Part shown: in pieces, positions 11,701 through 23,034 of the stretch
How positions within the stretch are numbered: the stretch's first letter is position 1
Layout: each line of letters begins with the position of its first letter
Assembly (NCBI GenBank): GCA_026826555.1
Contig: JAKSZT010053928.1
Span: 3,292,691 to 3,356,690, forward strand
Direction: 5' to 3'
Source of the DNA: Tolypeutes matacus
Taxonomy: Eukaryota; Chordata; Mammalia; Cingulata; Chlamyphoridae
DNA length: 64,000 nt
The notes under the pieces: model-generated
The model's database searches: none
Told to the model about the DNA's origin: nothing
Seen by the model: only the letters and a program-made list of their open reading frames with translations
Translations under genes and position numbers: made by a program

Positions 11701-12386
11701 CTCTAATCTTTATTATTTCTTTCCTTCTGCTTGCTTTGGGATTGGTTTGCTGCTCTTTTTCTAATTTCCCTAGTTGTTCAGTTAAATCTTTGAGCTTAGT
11801 TCTTTCTTGTTTTTTTAATATAGGCATTAGGGCTATAAATTTCCCTCTCAAGACAGCCTTCGCTATATCCCATAAATTTTGATACGTTGTGTTCTCATTT
11901 TCATTTGTCTCAATAGATTTACTGATTTCACTTGGAATTTCTTCTTTGACCCACCGAATATTTAGGAGAGTTTTGTTCAGTCTCCACACATTTGCAAATT
12001 TACTTTTTTCCTGTTATTGATTTCTAGTTTCATTCCATTATGATCTGAGAAGGTGCTTTGTATAATTTCAATCTTTTTATATTTATTGAGAGCTGAATTG
12101 TGACCTAACATGTGGTCTATCCTGGAGAAACATCCATGGGCACCTGAGAAGAATGTATTATCTGCTGAGTTTGGATGCAGTGTTCTGTATATGTCTGTTA
12201 GGTCTAACTCGTTTATCATATTGTTCAAGTTCTCTGTGTCCTTGTTGATATTCTGTCTAGTTGTTCTATCTAATGATGTGAGAGGGGTGTTGAAGTCTCC
12301 GACGATTATTGTAGAAATTATTTCTCCCTTCAGTTTTGCCAGAGTTTGTCTCATATATTTTGGGGCTCCCTGGTTAGGTGCGTAGA

Positions 12387-12390
<4 letters not shown>

Positions 12391-12423
<33 letters not shown>

Positions 12424-12594
12424 AAAGATTTTTTTTATATATTCATTTATCCCCCCCTTGCTGCTTGTGCTCCCTGGGTCAGCTAACCACGCCGTGCGGG
12501 CGGGCTTGCCTTCACCAGGAGGCCCCGGGAACCGAACCCGGGGCCTCCCATATGGTAAATGGGAGCCCTACTGATTGAGCCACAGCCGCTTCCC
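12391..12594 (-). mobile_element. Long DAS-type SINE inside L1 ORF2
   Basis: In + orientation: T-rich (TTTA)n, ATCCCCCCCTTGCTGCTTGTG, GGGTCAGCTAACCACGCCG, CACCAGGAGGCCCCGGGAAC, GAACCCGGGGCCTCCCATATG, GATTGAGCCACAGCCGCTTCCC. This is the long monomer seen elsewhere at 20927 and 50539. It interrupts the endonuclease domain. The TSD is short and obscured (about TATTTAT on both sides). Confidence 0.92.
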
Positions 12595-12844
12595 GTTATT
12601 TATGACTGTTATATCTTCCTGGAGGATCATCCCTTTTATTAATATATAATGGCCTTCCGCATCGCTTATCACTTTTTTGCATTTGAAGTCTGTTTTGTCT
12701 GATATTAGTATAGCTACCCCTGCTCTTTTCTGTTTACTATTCGCATGGAGTATCTTTTTCCAACCTTTTACTTGCAGCCGGCTTGTATCCTTGTGTCTGA
12801 GATGAGTTTCTTGTAAGCAGCATATGGATGGCTCATGTTTTTTT

Positions 12845-13023
12845 TTTTTTTTAAGATTTTATTTATTTATTCGTTTATACCCCCCTTGCTGCTTGTGCTC
12901 GCTGGGTCAGCCAACCACGCCATGCGGGCGGGCCCGCCTTCACCAGGAGGCCCCGGGAACCGAACCGGGGGCCTCCCACATGGTAAACGGGAGCCCCACT
13001 GATTGAGCCACAGCCGCTTCCCA
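12845..13023 (-). mobile_element. Long DAS-type SINE inside L1 ORF2 N-terminus
   Basis: Same long family as at 12391. TSD TCATGTTTTTTT at 12833-12844 and 13024-13035. It sits about 35 codons into ORF2, just after the TEWIKKHD motif, and so separates the ORF2 start from the rest of the endonuclease. Confidence 0.93.
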
Positions 13024-13173
13024 TCATGTTTTTTTATCCATTCTGTCAGCCTGTATCTTTTGATTGGGGAATTTAATCCATTCACATTCAGGGATATTAC
13101 TGAAAATGCACTATTTATTTCCTCCATTTTATTCTTTAGTTTTCATATGTCATCTTATTTTTGTCTTTCTTTT

Positions 13174-13275
13174 TTTTTTTTGTTTTTTTTTTTTACCGGG
13201 AGTTACCGGGGATCAAACCCTGGTCTCTCCATATGGTAGACGGACGCCGAACCTCTTGAGCCACATCCGTTTCCC
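13174..13275 (-). mobile_element. Short DAS-type SINE between L1 ORF1 and ORF2
   Basis: T-run, then ACCGGGAGTTACCGGGGATC, CAAACCCTGG (degraded B box), and CTCTTGAGCCACATCCGTTTCC. TSD TTTGTCTTTCTTTT at about 13160-13173 and 13276-13289. Confidence 0.88.
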
Positions 13276-13504
13276 TTTGTCTTTCTTTTTACTCTTTTGG
13301 TTATCCTTTCTGCTTTTCTTTCTTCTATACTCTCCTCCAAGCCTCTCTCTCCTGTCTTTTTCTTTCAGGTTCTAAGGCTTCCTTTAATATTTCCTGCAAA
13401 GGTGGATTCTTTTTTGCAAACTCCCTTAGTTTCTGTTTGTTTGTGAGTACTTTATATTCACCTTCATATTTGAAGGACAGTTTTGCTGGGTAAAGAATTC
13501 TCGG

Positions 13505-14395
13505 CTAGCAGTTTTTCTCTTTCAGTTTCCTAATTGTATCATACCACTGTCTTCTCGCCTCCATGGTTTCTGAAGAGAAATCTGCACAAAGTCTTACTGG
13601 ACGTCCTTTGTACGTGATCGTTTGCTTCTCTCTTGCTGCTCTGAGCATTTTCTCTTTATCTTTTACATTTGACATTTTGAATAATATATGTCTTGGCGTA
13701 GGTCTATTTGGATTTATTCTTATTGGGGTACGGTGTGCTTCTTGGACATGAAAGTTCATTTCTTTCGTGAGAGTTGGGGAATTTTCAGCTATTATTTCCT
13801 CAAATACTCTTTCTGCCCCTTTTCCTTTCTCTTCTCCTTCTGGAACTCCGGTGATATGTATGTTCTTGCGTTTTGTGCTGTCATTCAACTCTCTGAGCCC
13901 CTTCTCAATTTTTTCCATTCTTTTTTCTCTCTGTTCTTTTCTCTCTTCAATTTTAGCTGCTCTGTCTTCAGTATCACTTATTCTTTCTTCTATCATTTCG
14001 AGTCTGCTGTTGTATGCTTCAGATGTATTTTTGACTTCACCTATTGTGTCTTTCATTCCCATGAACTCCGTTACTTTTCTGTTCATGATTTCAAATTCTT
14101 CTTTACGTTCGCGCAGTGACTTCTTGATGTCATTGATCTCTTTAACTATATTCTCTTTCATCTCATTAATTTGATTTTGGAAATGGGTGCTCATCTCACT
14201 GATTAGTTCTCTCAAATTCTGCATCTCTTCTGGGACTTTGCTGTATTCCTTTTCTTGGGCCATGTCTTCTATTTTCTTAGTATGGCCCATAATTTTTTGC
14301 TGGTGCTTAGGCATCTGGTTAGTTTGTATTTTACTTAGATGCTCTATCTCTTTCTTTTTATGGGGTTTTAGTGGCAGGAGGCTGTGAGTTACCAC
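13505..14395 (-). pseudogene. L1 ORF1 (RNA-binding protein), C-terminally truncated by nonsense
   Basis: An open frame of 296 codons. Residues about 60-170 form a long Glu/Lys-rich coiled coil (trimerisation region). Then comes an RRM-like segment beginning NIHITGVPEGEEKGKGAERV and containing KEKMLRAAREKQTITYKGRP. The frame stops right after LKEKNC at TAG 13505-13507. Family ORF1p is about 340 residues. Beyond the stop the same frame stays readable to about 13330 with recognisable C-terminal-domain residues (YPAKLSF, KEALEPER), so a single substitution, probably C to T, removed the nucleic-acid-binding C-terminal domain. Confidence 0.9.
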
Positions 14396-15424
14396 CGCTC
14401 TTTGATTTTTGGCTCAACCTTGATTGTTAGGATTGTTCTGCTGGTTGCTCAAAACTGGGCACTGGACCCAGTAATTGGTTGTAGAGTCGTTTCCTAGGGC
14501 CTTGGGCAGGGAGGCTATAAGAGGCCAGGAAAAGACTCTTACTTATTAATTTTCTTATGTGTACTTCCTTGGTCTGCCAGGAGATGGCGCTTGTTGGCTG
14601 CTCTCAGTTCAATGCCTGGTCGGAGCGTATTTGTTGTGACACAGACCAGATCAATGTGATAGAGCTTCCTGTCTGGGGGCTAGTAGCCCTGTGATTCAAA
14701 CTTTCTGAGACAGTTCTCCAGACTTCTCTGGTAGTGCCCCCCTTTTCCCAGCTAGGAAATATTTCCACTCCCTTCTGAATCTTCAACAATCAGCCCCTGT
14801 AGTAGAGGATGAGATTGGGAGGTTTGTATATCTTTAGCCCCTTGCAGGCTCCAAGGCAAACAATGGTGCAGCCCCACCCAGCCTGGAAGGGCTCTTGGGA
14901 CAGGGCAGACCAAACCTGGGAGTCCAAAGCAGGGTCAGCCCCAGGCTCTCTCTCCCCTCTCCCGTGGTGTCCTCAACAATTAGTCCAGGCTAGAAGAGAG
15001 GGAGGTTGCGAGGATCTGATTTCTCCAGTCCTTTCCGGGCTCCCAGGGCAAACCGCCGTGTGGAAGGGTCCTTTCCAGGCTCCCAGGGCAATCCGCTGTG
15101 TGGAAGGGTCCGTGGGAATTTCAGGTCCGAACCTGAGTCAGCCTAAGGCTGTGTCCCTCTCTCTCCCCTTTCCGGGAGTGGCAGATCCCTGAAGCCCCCT
15201 TTGTCTGTGGTCACAGGCCCAGGGGCCCGAGAATTCTGAAGAGTGTGGGGGAGGGTGCTGGCAACAGCAGAAGCTGCTACTTGCAACTCACAGTTCTGTA
15301 GTCGCGATTTCCCTCTTCTGTCCCTCTCTCCTCTGGGTGGTGTGCAGCCTTCACCTGCTGACCTAAACCCTAGAAGATCTTTTTCGGGGCTGTTTCAGCT
15401 TGTCCTCTAGCTATTTTTCTGGAG
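14396..15424 (-). promoter_or_regulatory. L1 5'UTR / internal promoter region
   Basis: GC-richer than the surrounding intron, with several CpGs. It extends from the ORF1 start to the TSD. It contains a 40-bp direct repeat (15028-15067 and 15068-15107), starting GTCCTTTCC(G/A)GGCTCCCAGG. By position this is the element's promoter. Activity is inferred only from family knowledge. Confidence 0.7.
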
Positions 15425-15720
15425 TGCTTTCACTTCTTGTGGGTTGAGTAGTCGTGTGGTGAACATAAGCATTCTTTTTTGATGGGTGTATACTTAGGAC
15501 TGGAGTTGTTGGTACAGGGTACATATAACTAAATTCAACTTTAGTAAATACTGCCAAACTTTTCCAAAATGGTTTTTATCAATTTATATTCCTATCATCA
15601 GAGTATGAGAGTTCCAGTTGTTCCACATTCTCAGCAATACTTGTTACTGTCACCCCTTTTAATTGTAGTCATTATGGTGAGGTTGTAGTGGTATGTTATT
15701 ATAATTTAAAGTTTTGTGGT
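15425..15720 (-). mobile_element. Older L1M 3' region, right half
   Basis: Direct continuation of the 7130-8703 L1M: after the TSD it reads GTGGGTTGAGTAG..., GGGTGTATACTTAGGACTGG, CTGCCAAACTTTTCCAAAATGG and CACATTCTCAGCAATACTTGTTA, the standard ORF2 C-terminal/3' order on the minus strand. Confidence 0.75.
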
Positions 15721-15779
15721 ATCTAATGAAGAGCAGAGTAAAGATCAGAGTAATTCGGGTTGGTGCAACTATAGACAGG

Positions 15780-16110
15780 TTGGTCAGTGAATGCCTCTCT
15801 GATAGGTGACATTTGAACAAAGACATGAAGAAAATGTGGGAGTGTACCATGCACATATTTGGGGAAAGAGTTTTCTGCGCTAAGAAACAGCAAATGTAAA
15901 GACTGAAGAGGGAATGAGTTGAGTGTGTTTAAGAACAGAATGAAGACTATTGTGGAGTATATATCATCAATAAGGAGAAAGGTAAGAGAGAGGGCAGAGA
16001 CATAGGAGAAAGCTAGTTCATATCCTGTAGGACTTTGTAAACTATGATGATGTATTTGGATTTTATTAAAAATGCCATGAGAAGGTATTAGTGACTTAAG
16101 ATATAGGTAG
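15780..16110 (-). repeat. L2 fragment (antisense)
   Basis: Reverse-complement L2 landmarks: GACATTTGAACAAAGACATGAAG, GAAACAGCAAATGTAAAGAC, CTGTAGGACTTTGTAAACTATG and ATTTGGATTTTATTAAAAATGCCATGAGAAGG. Old and diverged. Confidence 0.5.
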
Positions 16111-17389
16111 ATCATAGGATATAGAGAAACTACTACAGAGTCAAGAAATCCAAAACCACAATTCCCAGAGTCCTTTGCAACTAAAATTCTGGATATGGTT
16201 TTAGGTTTCACCAATCAGATTTACTCTTAGATTCTGTTCTGAATTAAATGGAGGGAGAGGGCGATGTTACTGAAGACATCCATTTTGCTGGTCTGAACTG
16301 AGCAGACACAAAATGATTCTGTACTCCCTGGATTACAACACTACAGTGTGTTCCTAGAGCCAACATTTGAACAGTGACTTCCTGCTTTTCCAGATTCTTG
16401 ATTGTGGTAAAGCCCTTGTTGGACTAGTTTTACCATGTTTTTCTGGGAAACTTTCTTGGAGATTCAGTTTCAAACAAGCCCTTAATTCCTTATCTTAATT
16501 CTTTCCTGTGTAAGATAAAAAAGAAATGAAAACATTAAGAAGTTAGAATTATTTTTTAGACTGTTTCAATTTTATATATAGTAACTATCCCTACTGTGAA
16601 AAGTGAAGGAATTAACATACACACTCCTCCTCCCACCATCCCTTTCCCATTTCCTGATGTCTGATAATTATGCTGTTATTTTTATATTGTCAAGGTTTAT
16701 AATACTTAACATTCTATCTTATAACCTACAATTCCCGTGTTTGTTTAGTTTTACTTCTATATTTATATAGTATAGATAGAGAAAAAGAATGAGAAGTAAA
16801 CATTAGGACACTGTGGTATTTAGAATTCAGAAAGGCTGGTGGTGGAGTGTAGCAGTAGTTAATGAAGACAGTTATATCTTGGAAGTCAAGTTGAAATGTG
16901 TTTTGAAGAGGGGGAAGAATGTAGTCATATAGATGATAGGATAATATGGGAGTTCAATATTTATTTATTGGACTTTGAAATATGGAGCTTATGGAGAATT
17001 TGATATGAGTAGCTTAAGTGAAGCAGCAGTGACACAGTGTGATTAGAGTAGATTCAATAGAGAATGAAAAGAACCAGAAATGGAAACAGTGTAAGACAAA
17101 GTCTTTCTTGGAGTTTAGCATAAAGAGAACAGTGGGATATAGCTGGAGGAGGATGTGGGATTGAAGATGGAGCTTTTGTTTTGTTTTGCTTTGCTTTTTA
17201 AGGTGAGAGTATCACAGCATATTGGACACTTCAGAGAGAGAAACCATTGCAAAAATGGGGTCCTTAAGTATGTAAGAGGATGGGAGCTAGTGCTCAAGTA
17301 GAGGTACTGCTGTTAGATTGGACCATGAACAGTGTATCCATAGTAACTCAAAATAAAGGGGGGGGGGGAGTATGGAAGTGTTTGTTTGT

Positions 17390-19530
17390 TTGTTTTTTCA
17401 TTTAAAAAATTTATTCAAGTATATCGCTCAGGTAAACATACATAATAAGTGTATAGTAAAAGCTGTGAGCTTACAAAACAAACATGCATAACATCATACA
17501 GGGCTCTCAGACCTCACCATCCCTCCAATACCTTGCATTGCTGTGAAAAAAAAAATTTTTTTTTTTTTAAGATTTTATTTATTTAGTTTTATCCATTTTA
17601 ACCCCCCCATTTTGCTGTTTTGTGTCCATTCGCTGGGCAATTCTCTGTGTCTGTTTCCTGCCATCTCTTCTCATCCTTCTCCTCCTGTCTTCACCAGGAT
17701 TCAATCCTGGAGACCTCCAATGTGGGAGAGAGGCATTCTGCCACCTGCGCCACCTCAGTTTCTGTTTTTTTCAGCGCGTCTCGTCTTGGCTCTCCCTTGA
17801 GTCACTCTCCTGTTATGTCATCATATTGCTGCATGGCTCGGCGGGGTCTGGTGTGCCTGCGTGCCTTCTATATTTTTCTTTATTTTACCGGAAGGTCCCA
17901 GGGATCAAACCCAGGTCCCTCCATATAGGAGATGGACACCCAACCATTTGAGCCACATCCACCCCCCTGTTGTGAAGCATTTTTAACAAATGATGAAAGA
18001 GCACTCTCAAAATTACTAACCAAAGTATCTTACATTTGGTGTATTTTCCCCCAACCCACATTATTATTATTATTTACGTATCTTTCATACATGAACATAC
18101 ATAAACAATAAGTGTATAGTAAAAGTTGTGAACTTACAAAGCAAACATGCATAACATCATACGGGGGGTCCCATTCATCAACTCACAATGCAAGGTGAAA
18201 TGTCTCACAGCAATGTCACCTTGCATTGCTGTGAGATATATGTTACAAATTATGAAAGAATATTGTCAAAATCTTACTACTAACTAGTTCCCATACAGTA
18301 CTCCTCCACCAATGCACTACATTGTTGTGGAACATTTGTTACAGATTTATTAGATAATATCATCAGACTGTTACTATTAACTGTGGTCTATAGTGTACAT
18401 TTAATATATTTTTTCCATAACCTCTATTAGTAACACAGTACATCTTTGCCATTGATGCAAGACTATTACAGTATTGCTGTTAACCATAGTCCATAATTGT
18501 ATTTTTCCCATGCTTCTCCACATTCTTACCATCTTGGAATAGTGATGTTTATTTGTTCTAGTTCATGGAAGGACATTCTTAATTTGTACTATTAACCACA
18601 ATTCTCATCCACCTCTGGGTTCACTATGTTACTCAGCTCCTAGATTATTCTCTAGCTTTCTTTCAATTGACATTTACATCCCTAGACTACCCTTTTCAGC
18701 CACATTCCCATTTATAAACCAGCTGTGTTAGTTCTACTCGCTATAATGTGTTACCATCAACTCTATCCATTTCCACACTTTTACAGTCAAATTAATGAAA
18801 ACTTTCATATACATTAAGCATCAGTACACCTTCTCAGCCCTCCTCTTATCTCCTAATAACCAATACTAATGCCATGCATTTATTCTTCGTCTTTATTTAG
18901 TTCCTATTAGTGAGACCATACAATTTTTGTTTGTGTCTGACTTATTTCACTTAACATAATGTCTTCAAGGTTCATCCATGTTATCATATGTGTCCCAATT
19001 TTATTTCTTTGTACATCAGCATAGTATTCTATCATATGTATATACCTAATTTGTTTATTCATTCATTGGTGATGGACACTTGAGTTGTTTCTATCTTTTG
19101 GCAATTGTGAATAATGCCACTATGAACATTGGTGTACAAATATCTGTTTGCATCACAGTTCTCAGTTCTTCTGATATATTCCTAGTAGACAGGAATTGCT
19201 GGATCATATGGCAGTTCTATATTTTGCTTCCTGAGGAACCACCAAACTGTCTTCCAGAGAGGCTGCGCTATTTTACATTCCCACCAACAGTGAAGGAGTG
19301 TTCCTGTTTCTCCACATCCTCTCCAGTACTTATTGTTTTCTGTTTTTTTTTAATAATGGCCATTCTCTGTGGTGTGAGATGATATCTCATTGTTGTTTTA
19401 ATTTGCATTTCCTAATAGCTAGTGATATTGAACATTTTTTCATGTCCTTTTTTTCTCCTTATATTTCCTCAGGGGAGAAATGCCTACTTAAGTCTTTTGC
19501 CTATATTTTAATAAGTTGGGTAATATTTTT
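17390..19530 (-). mobile_element. 5'-truncated L1: 3'UTR and ORF2 C-terminus
   Basis: Starts with T-rich DNA, followed by a xenarthran-type L1 3'UTR (ATAAGTGTATAGTAAAAG, TTACAAAACAAACATGCATAACATC, TTGGTGTATTTTCCCCCAACCCAC). The 3'UTR module is present twice (17430-18060, and 18075 onward). ORF2 C-terminal text begins near 19040 (TGGACACTTGAGTTGTTTC) and ends at about 19530. No open frame. An embedded SINE is listed separately, and a small inverted duplication lies at 18187-18235. Confidence 0.8.
17549..17966 (-). mobile_element. Composite DAS-type SINE (long, two tRNA-like units)
   Basis: Two B-box complements (GGATTCAATCCTGG at about 17697; GGGATCAAACCCAGG at about 17901) separated by about 200 bases of C/T-rich spacer with the TGCTG and CTCACTCTCC motifs of related long SINEs; ends TTTGAGCCACATCCACCCCCC. 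Flanks TGCTGTGAA and TGTTGTGAA (17539, 17969) are a likely TSD. It is inserted in L1 3'UTR sequence. Confidence 0.8.
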
Positions 19531-19534
19531 AAAG

Positions 19535-19745
19535 TTTAAAACAAAGTTACCAAAGTCTGGAGTGCAGTTTGTAGTAATTTTTCAATGTTGGTTTCTTATT
19601 TTTGACAAAATGTTCCACAGTAATGCAAGATGAGAACTTTAGGGGAAATTGAAACTGGTGATGGATGTGTAGGAACTTCTCTGTACTATCTTAACAAGTT
19701 TTGTGTAAATTTAAAAGTATTTCAAAATAAAACAACAAAAAGAAC
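19535..19745 (+). mobile_element. Old L1 3' end (sense)
   Basis: Landmarks TGTTCCACAGTAATGCAAGATG, ACTTTAGGGGAAATTGAAAC, ACTTCTCTGTACTATCTT, TTTTGTGTAAATTTAAAAGT and ATTTCAAAATAAAAC in the order of a common mammalian L1 3' end, with AATAAA and an A-rich tail at the right. Confidence 0.55.
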
Positions 19746-19914
19746 CTCTACTCCAGAAACGCATGCTGCATGCACACACACCAACACACATTAGCAATGA
19801 ACCACAGAATAGGGCTTCCAAATATTTACTAAGTGTTTACCATGTCTATTATTTATCTGTGCACCAACTTGATTAATAGATTAGAGGCACAATTGAAGGT
19901 CCATGTATTAGTCA

Positions 19915-20150
19915 TAGGGATAATAAAAACAATTATAATGATAACATTTTTTGAGTTAGCCAGTAACTGTGCTAAGAACCTTATGCAGATACATCATTTT
20001 ATACAACAATCCCATGAAATGGGTGCTATTGGACTCATTTTATAGGCAAGTAGTTGAATTAAAGGCATATTAGTGAACTTCTCAGTCACAGAACAAGTAG
20101 GTATTGGAACTAGGTTTGAACGCAAGCCTCCCATACTGTAACATATATAG
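19915..20150 (+). repeat. MIR SINE (sense)
   Basis: Clear MIR order: ATAACATTTTTTGAGTTAGCCAGTAACTGTGCTAAG, ACAACAATCCCATGAAATGGGTGCTATT, TCATTTTATAGGCAAG and GAACAAGTAGGTATTGGAACTAGGTTTGAACGC. Confidence 0.72.
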
Positions 20151-20339
20151 TGAAACATCTGTAAATAGAAGCTCAGGCTTCAAGGTATGCCTATTTGAAT
20201 ACAGCACTTTGCATGTGTGTATTTTTCCTATTAATATTAACAAACCACTTTTATATCCTCATAATTACAAAAGTATCACAGAAAATGTTGTCAAGTTTAA
20301 AAGGACAAAATAAAATGCATTTTGGTCCATTTCCTAAAT

Positions 20340-20770
20340 CCTGCCCCCCTTTTACTTTTTTTAAAAAAATTGAGACAGTTTTGTAGTCTTTTTATATTCA
20401 GATGACATTGTATCTATCGTGAGCATTTTGTGTGTTAATCTTTGAAAATATGGTTTATTTTTTCTGTGTGGTATTCTATTGCCACAGAATGTCCTATAAT
20501 TTATTTACCCATTCCTAATTTATGGACATTTAAATTAATTCCAGTATTAGATGCAATATTGTGATGAATGTCCTTCCATATAAGCTTTTGTATGTATTTC
20601 TAATTAGTTCCTTAAAGCATATTAAAAAAAATTTTAATGGGTCAAAATGTATACACACTTTTAAGGCTTTTCATAGATTTTGCCAAATTGTCCTTAAAAG
20701 CTAAACCATTTTTTAAGTTGTCATCAGTAGTTTAAGTACTGCTTTCATCGTGAACATTCCAGTCCTAGGT
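20340..20770 (-). mobile_element. Old L1M/HAL1-like 3' fragment
   Basis: Minus-strand L1 end motifs: TGTCCTATAATTTATTTACCCATTCC, TATGGACATTTAAATTAATTCC, GATGAATGTCCTTCCATATAAG, GCCAAATTGTCCTTAAAAG. Diverged. Confidence 0.5.
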
Positions 20771-20926
20771 ATTTTTCCTTCCCAAAGATATCTGTCTCTG
20801 TTCTTTTATATTCTCCTTTATAATCTCTGTTATAATCATAACTTGTTATTGACCAAAACATGACCTAGCTAATGTTGGCATCATTTGTTAAATCTTCTGA
20901 GAACAAAAATGGTATAGTCTATCTTT

Positions 20927-21111
20927 TTTTTTTTTTTTTTAAAGATTTTATTTATTTATTCATTTATCCCCCCCTTGCTGCTTGTGCTCGCTGGGTCAGC
21001 TAACCACGCCGTGCGGGCGGGCCTGCCTTCACCAGGAGGCCCCGGGAACCGAACCCGGGGCCTCCCATATGGTAAACGGGAGCCCTACTGATTGAGCCAC
21101 AGCCGCTTCCC
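20927..21111 (-). mobile_element. Long DAS-type SINE, exact TSD
   Basis: Full-length long monomer with intact complemented B box (GGGAACCGAACCCGGGG) and A box (CTGATTGAGCCACAGCC). Exact 14-bp TSD TATAGTCTATCTTT at 20913-20926 and 21112-21125. Low divergence from the 34126 and 50539 copies indicates a recent insertion. Confidence 0.95.
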
Positions 21112-21610
21112 TATAGTCTATCTTTAGACTTAAATAATATTTCCTAGGAAATTGAAGGTTATAAAGTATTGGTTTTAGAGGCACAAATTTGGTGGTGGGC
21201 AGTGCAAATTATTTTTTGTCACCAGTAAATAACATTATTCCAAATTTAAATTTTAGCTTTAACATATATAATTGACTTAGTTAAATATAAATTTTCAGAT
21301 AGATTTTTATAATTTAAAATGTATTTTGCTAGTAATGTCCCTTCAGAGAGAAACTTATAGAAATCAATGCAAAGGGTTTTAACTGTTGACTCTTGGTATT
21401 AAATCTTTTTTTATATGCCTCAGTAACTGTTGGATATTCCACAAAAAGGGTTCTATAGTTTTACTTGGTTTAAAGTCATGTCCATTGAATTTGGTAAAAG
21501 AGACAAAGTGAAATAATTTAGTGAAAGGTTCATTTAACATCAGTACCCTTTTCTATTTTATTAGTATCATCATTGCTTTTGGTGTTGCTGTCATTGAAAA
21601 CTATTTCTTT

Positions 21611-21806
21611 TTTTTCTTTTTTTTTTTTTTTTTAAAGATTTTATTTATTTATTCATTTATCCCCCCCCCTTGCTGCTTGTGCTCACTGGGTCAGCTAACC
21701 ACGCCATGCGGGCGGGCTTGCCTTCACCAGGAGGCCCTGGGAACCGAACCCGGGGCCTCCCATATGGTAAACGGGAGCCCTACTGATTGAGCCACAGCTG
21801 CTTCCC
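21611..21806 (-). mobile_element. Long DAS-type SINE, exact TSD
   Basis: Exact 16-bp TSD TGAAAACTATTTCTTT at 21595-21610 and 21807-21822. The sequence is nearly the same as the copy 500 bases upstream and in the same orientation, so the pair forms a direct repeat. Confidence 0.95.
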
Positions 21807-23034
21807 TGAAAACTATTTCTTTACTGTAATTTGTAGAATGTTTATCCATTATAAGCTATTTTACAAAGGAGATCTATTCATTTTATCTTTAGTCTAAAGT
21901 TCAGTGAAGGTGTGTGTATGTTTGTGTGTGTATATTAATCAGGAACTTCCTTCTGTTGAATAGAGTCTCTAGTCCTTCAATAGTGAAGGAAGTATAAAAA
22001 TGAGCTTTTGGCCTGATGGCTTTACATGTGCCTATTTATGTGTTAAATAGGACTAATAATCAATATATCATGGATGTGAATGCATGTTTTATTAAAATGA
22101 TTTCTTAAGAAGTTAATTCGGTAAGAATCAACTGGGCAAGCCTTGGAAACGCAGATTTGCCAGATATTAGAGCTTGAATTAATTTATTATAGAAACAGTT
22201 GATTTCCCTCCCTCCCATCTGTTAGGTTACCCTTTTTTGTGTTTTTGTGTACATCTACAACATCTTTCTTTAGGGTTATGCTTTGAATTGCCTGGAAGAA
22301 AGGGATTTTATGAATTCATTGTTGGTATTACTAGTGATATATCATTATAATTTTTCTACAAAATTTATTTTTATAATAAACCTTTTAATTTGAGAAAACA
22401 TTTTACACAGATCTTGTAAAAATTTTCATCTTAGCATATTTTATAAGTATTTGTTGAAAAAAGAATGTTTTTCATATATATATTACTTTTCCTTGTGACT
22501 GCCTTTTGGCAAGATTACCTTTTTGACATTGTCTTTTAAGTTCTTTGTTAGAAGCAGATAGATTAAAAAGTAAATAAACTTTCTCAAGGTCATATCCACC
22601 TGTATCAAGCGTCATTTCAGTGTATTTTGTCCCTCACATTGGAATGTGTTGCTATCCATGCATGCATATAAATAATACCTTTGTATGATCAGCAATCCCT
22701 TTATAAATAGCATTTAGGTAAATTTGTTCTGTGGGTCCTACATGAGACTTCGTAAGTATTTTTATAGGCTATATTTGTTGCATTCCCCCTTTTGATATCC
22801 ATATGATCTTGAATATTTTTTAGGGCCCTTCCAGCTGCTCCTTTTCACTTAGGATTAAGCTTGGTGCCATTTTTTATATGTTTTATGCATTAGAGCACAT
22901 CATTATTTACTCTATATGTAGTTGCATTTGAACATTTGTGGTCAAACTAATTCAAACAGAAGACACTGGTAGAATAAAATTCCCAGCATAAAATTATTTA
23001 TGCTGACCTCACAATTTTTAATCTGAGACCTCTA

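Larger units (their letters stand above)
8913..13127 (-). pseudogene. L1 ORF2 (endonuclease / reverse transcriptase), inactivated
   Basis: The N-terminus (13127 down) reads SLNVNGLNSPIKRYRLTEWI, an L1-type AP endonuclease start; GDFNTPL (about 12290) is an endonuclease motif. The RT domain spans about 11250-10380 and includes PGPDGF and the catalytic region [13 protein letters not shown]. The C-terminal zinc-knuckle C-x3-C-x7-H-x4-C lies near 9365-9420. The frame ends at a natural TGA at 8913-8915. Without the two inserted SINEs the length is about 1270 codons, matching the usual L1 ORF2. Breaks: SINEs at 12391-12594 and 12845-13023; nonsense codons at 10353-10355 (TAA) and 9075-9077 (TAG, in place of the Trp expected after PSTDE); and at least three frameshifts between 10353 and 12354. 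The second catalytic-box residue is Asn instead of Asp (codon 10626-10628). Confidence 0.93.
8704..15424 (-). mobile_element. Nearly full-length LINE-1, 14-bp TSD, three SINE insertions
   Basis: Read on the minus strand: 5'UTR (about 15424-14396), ORF1 (14395-13505 plus a readable remainder), ORF2 (13127-8913), 209-bp 3'UTR and an A-tail (T-run at 8702-8716). The TSD TGCTTTCACTTCTT is exact at 8690-8703 and 15425-15438. Removing the element rejoins an older L1 without loss, which proves insertion at this point. About 6.2 kb without the three SINEs, the usual size of a complete mammalian L1. Both ORFs are broken, so it is not autonomous now. It is the least decayed L1 in the window. Confidence 0.95.
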
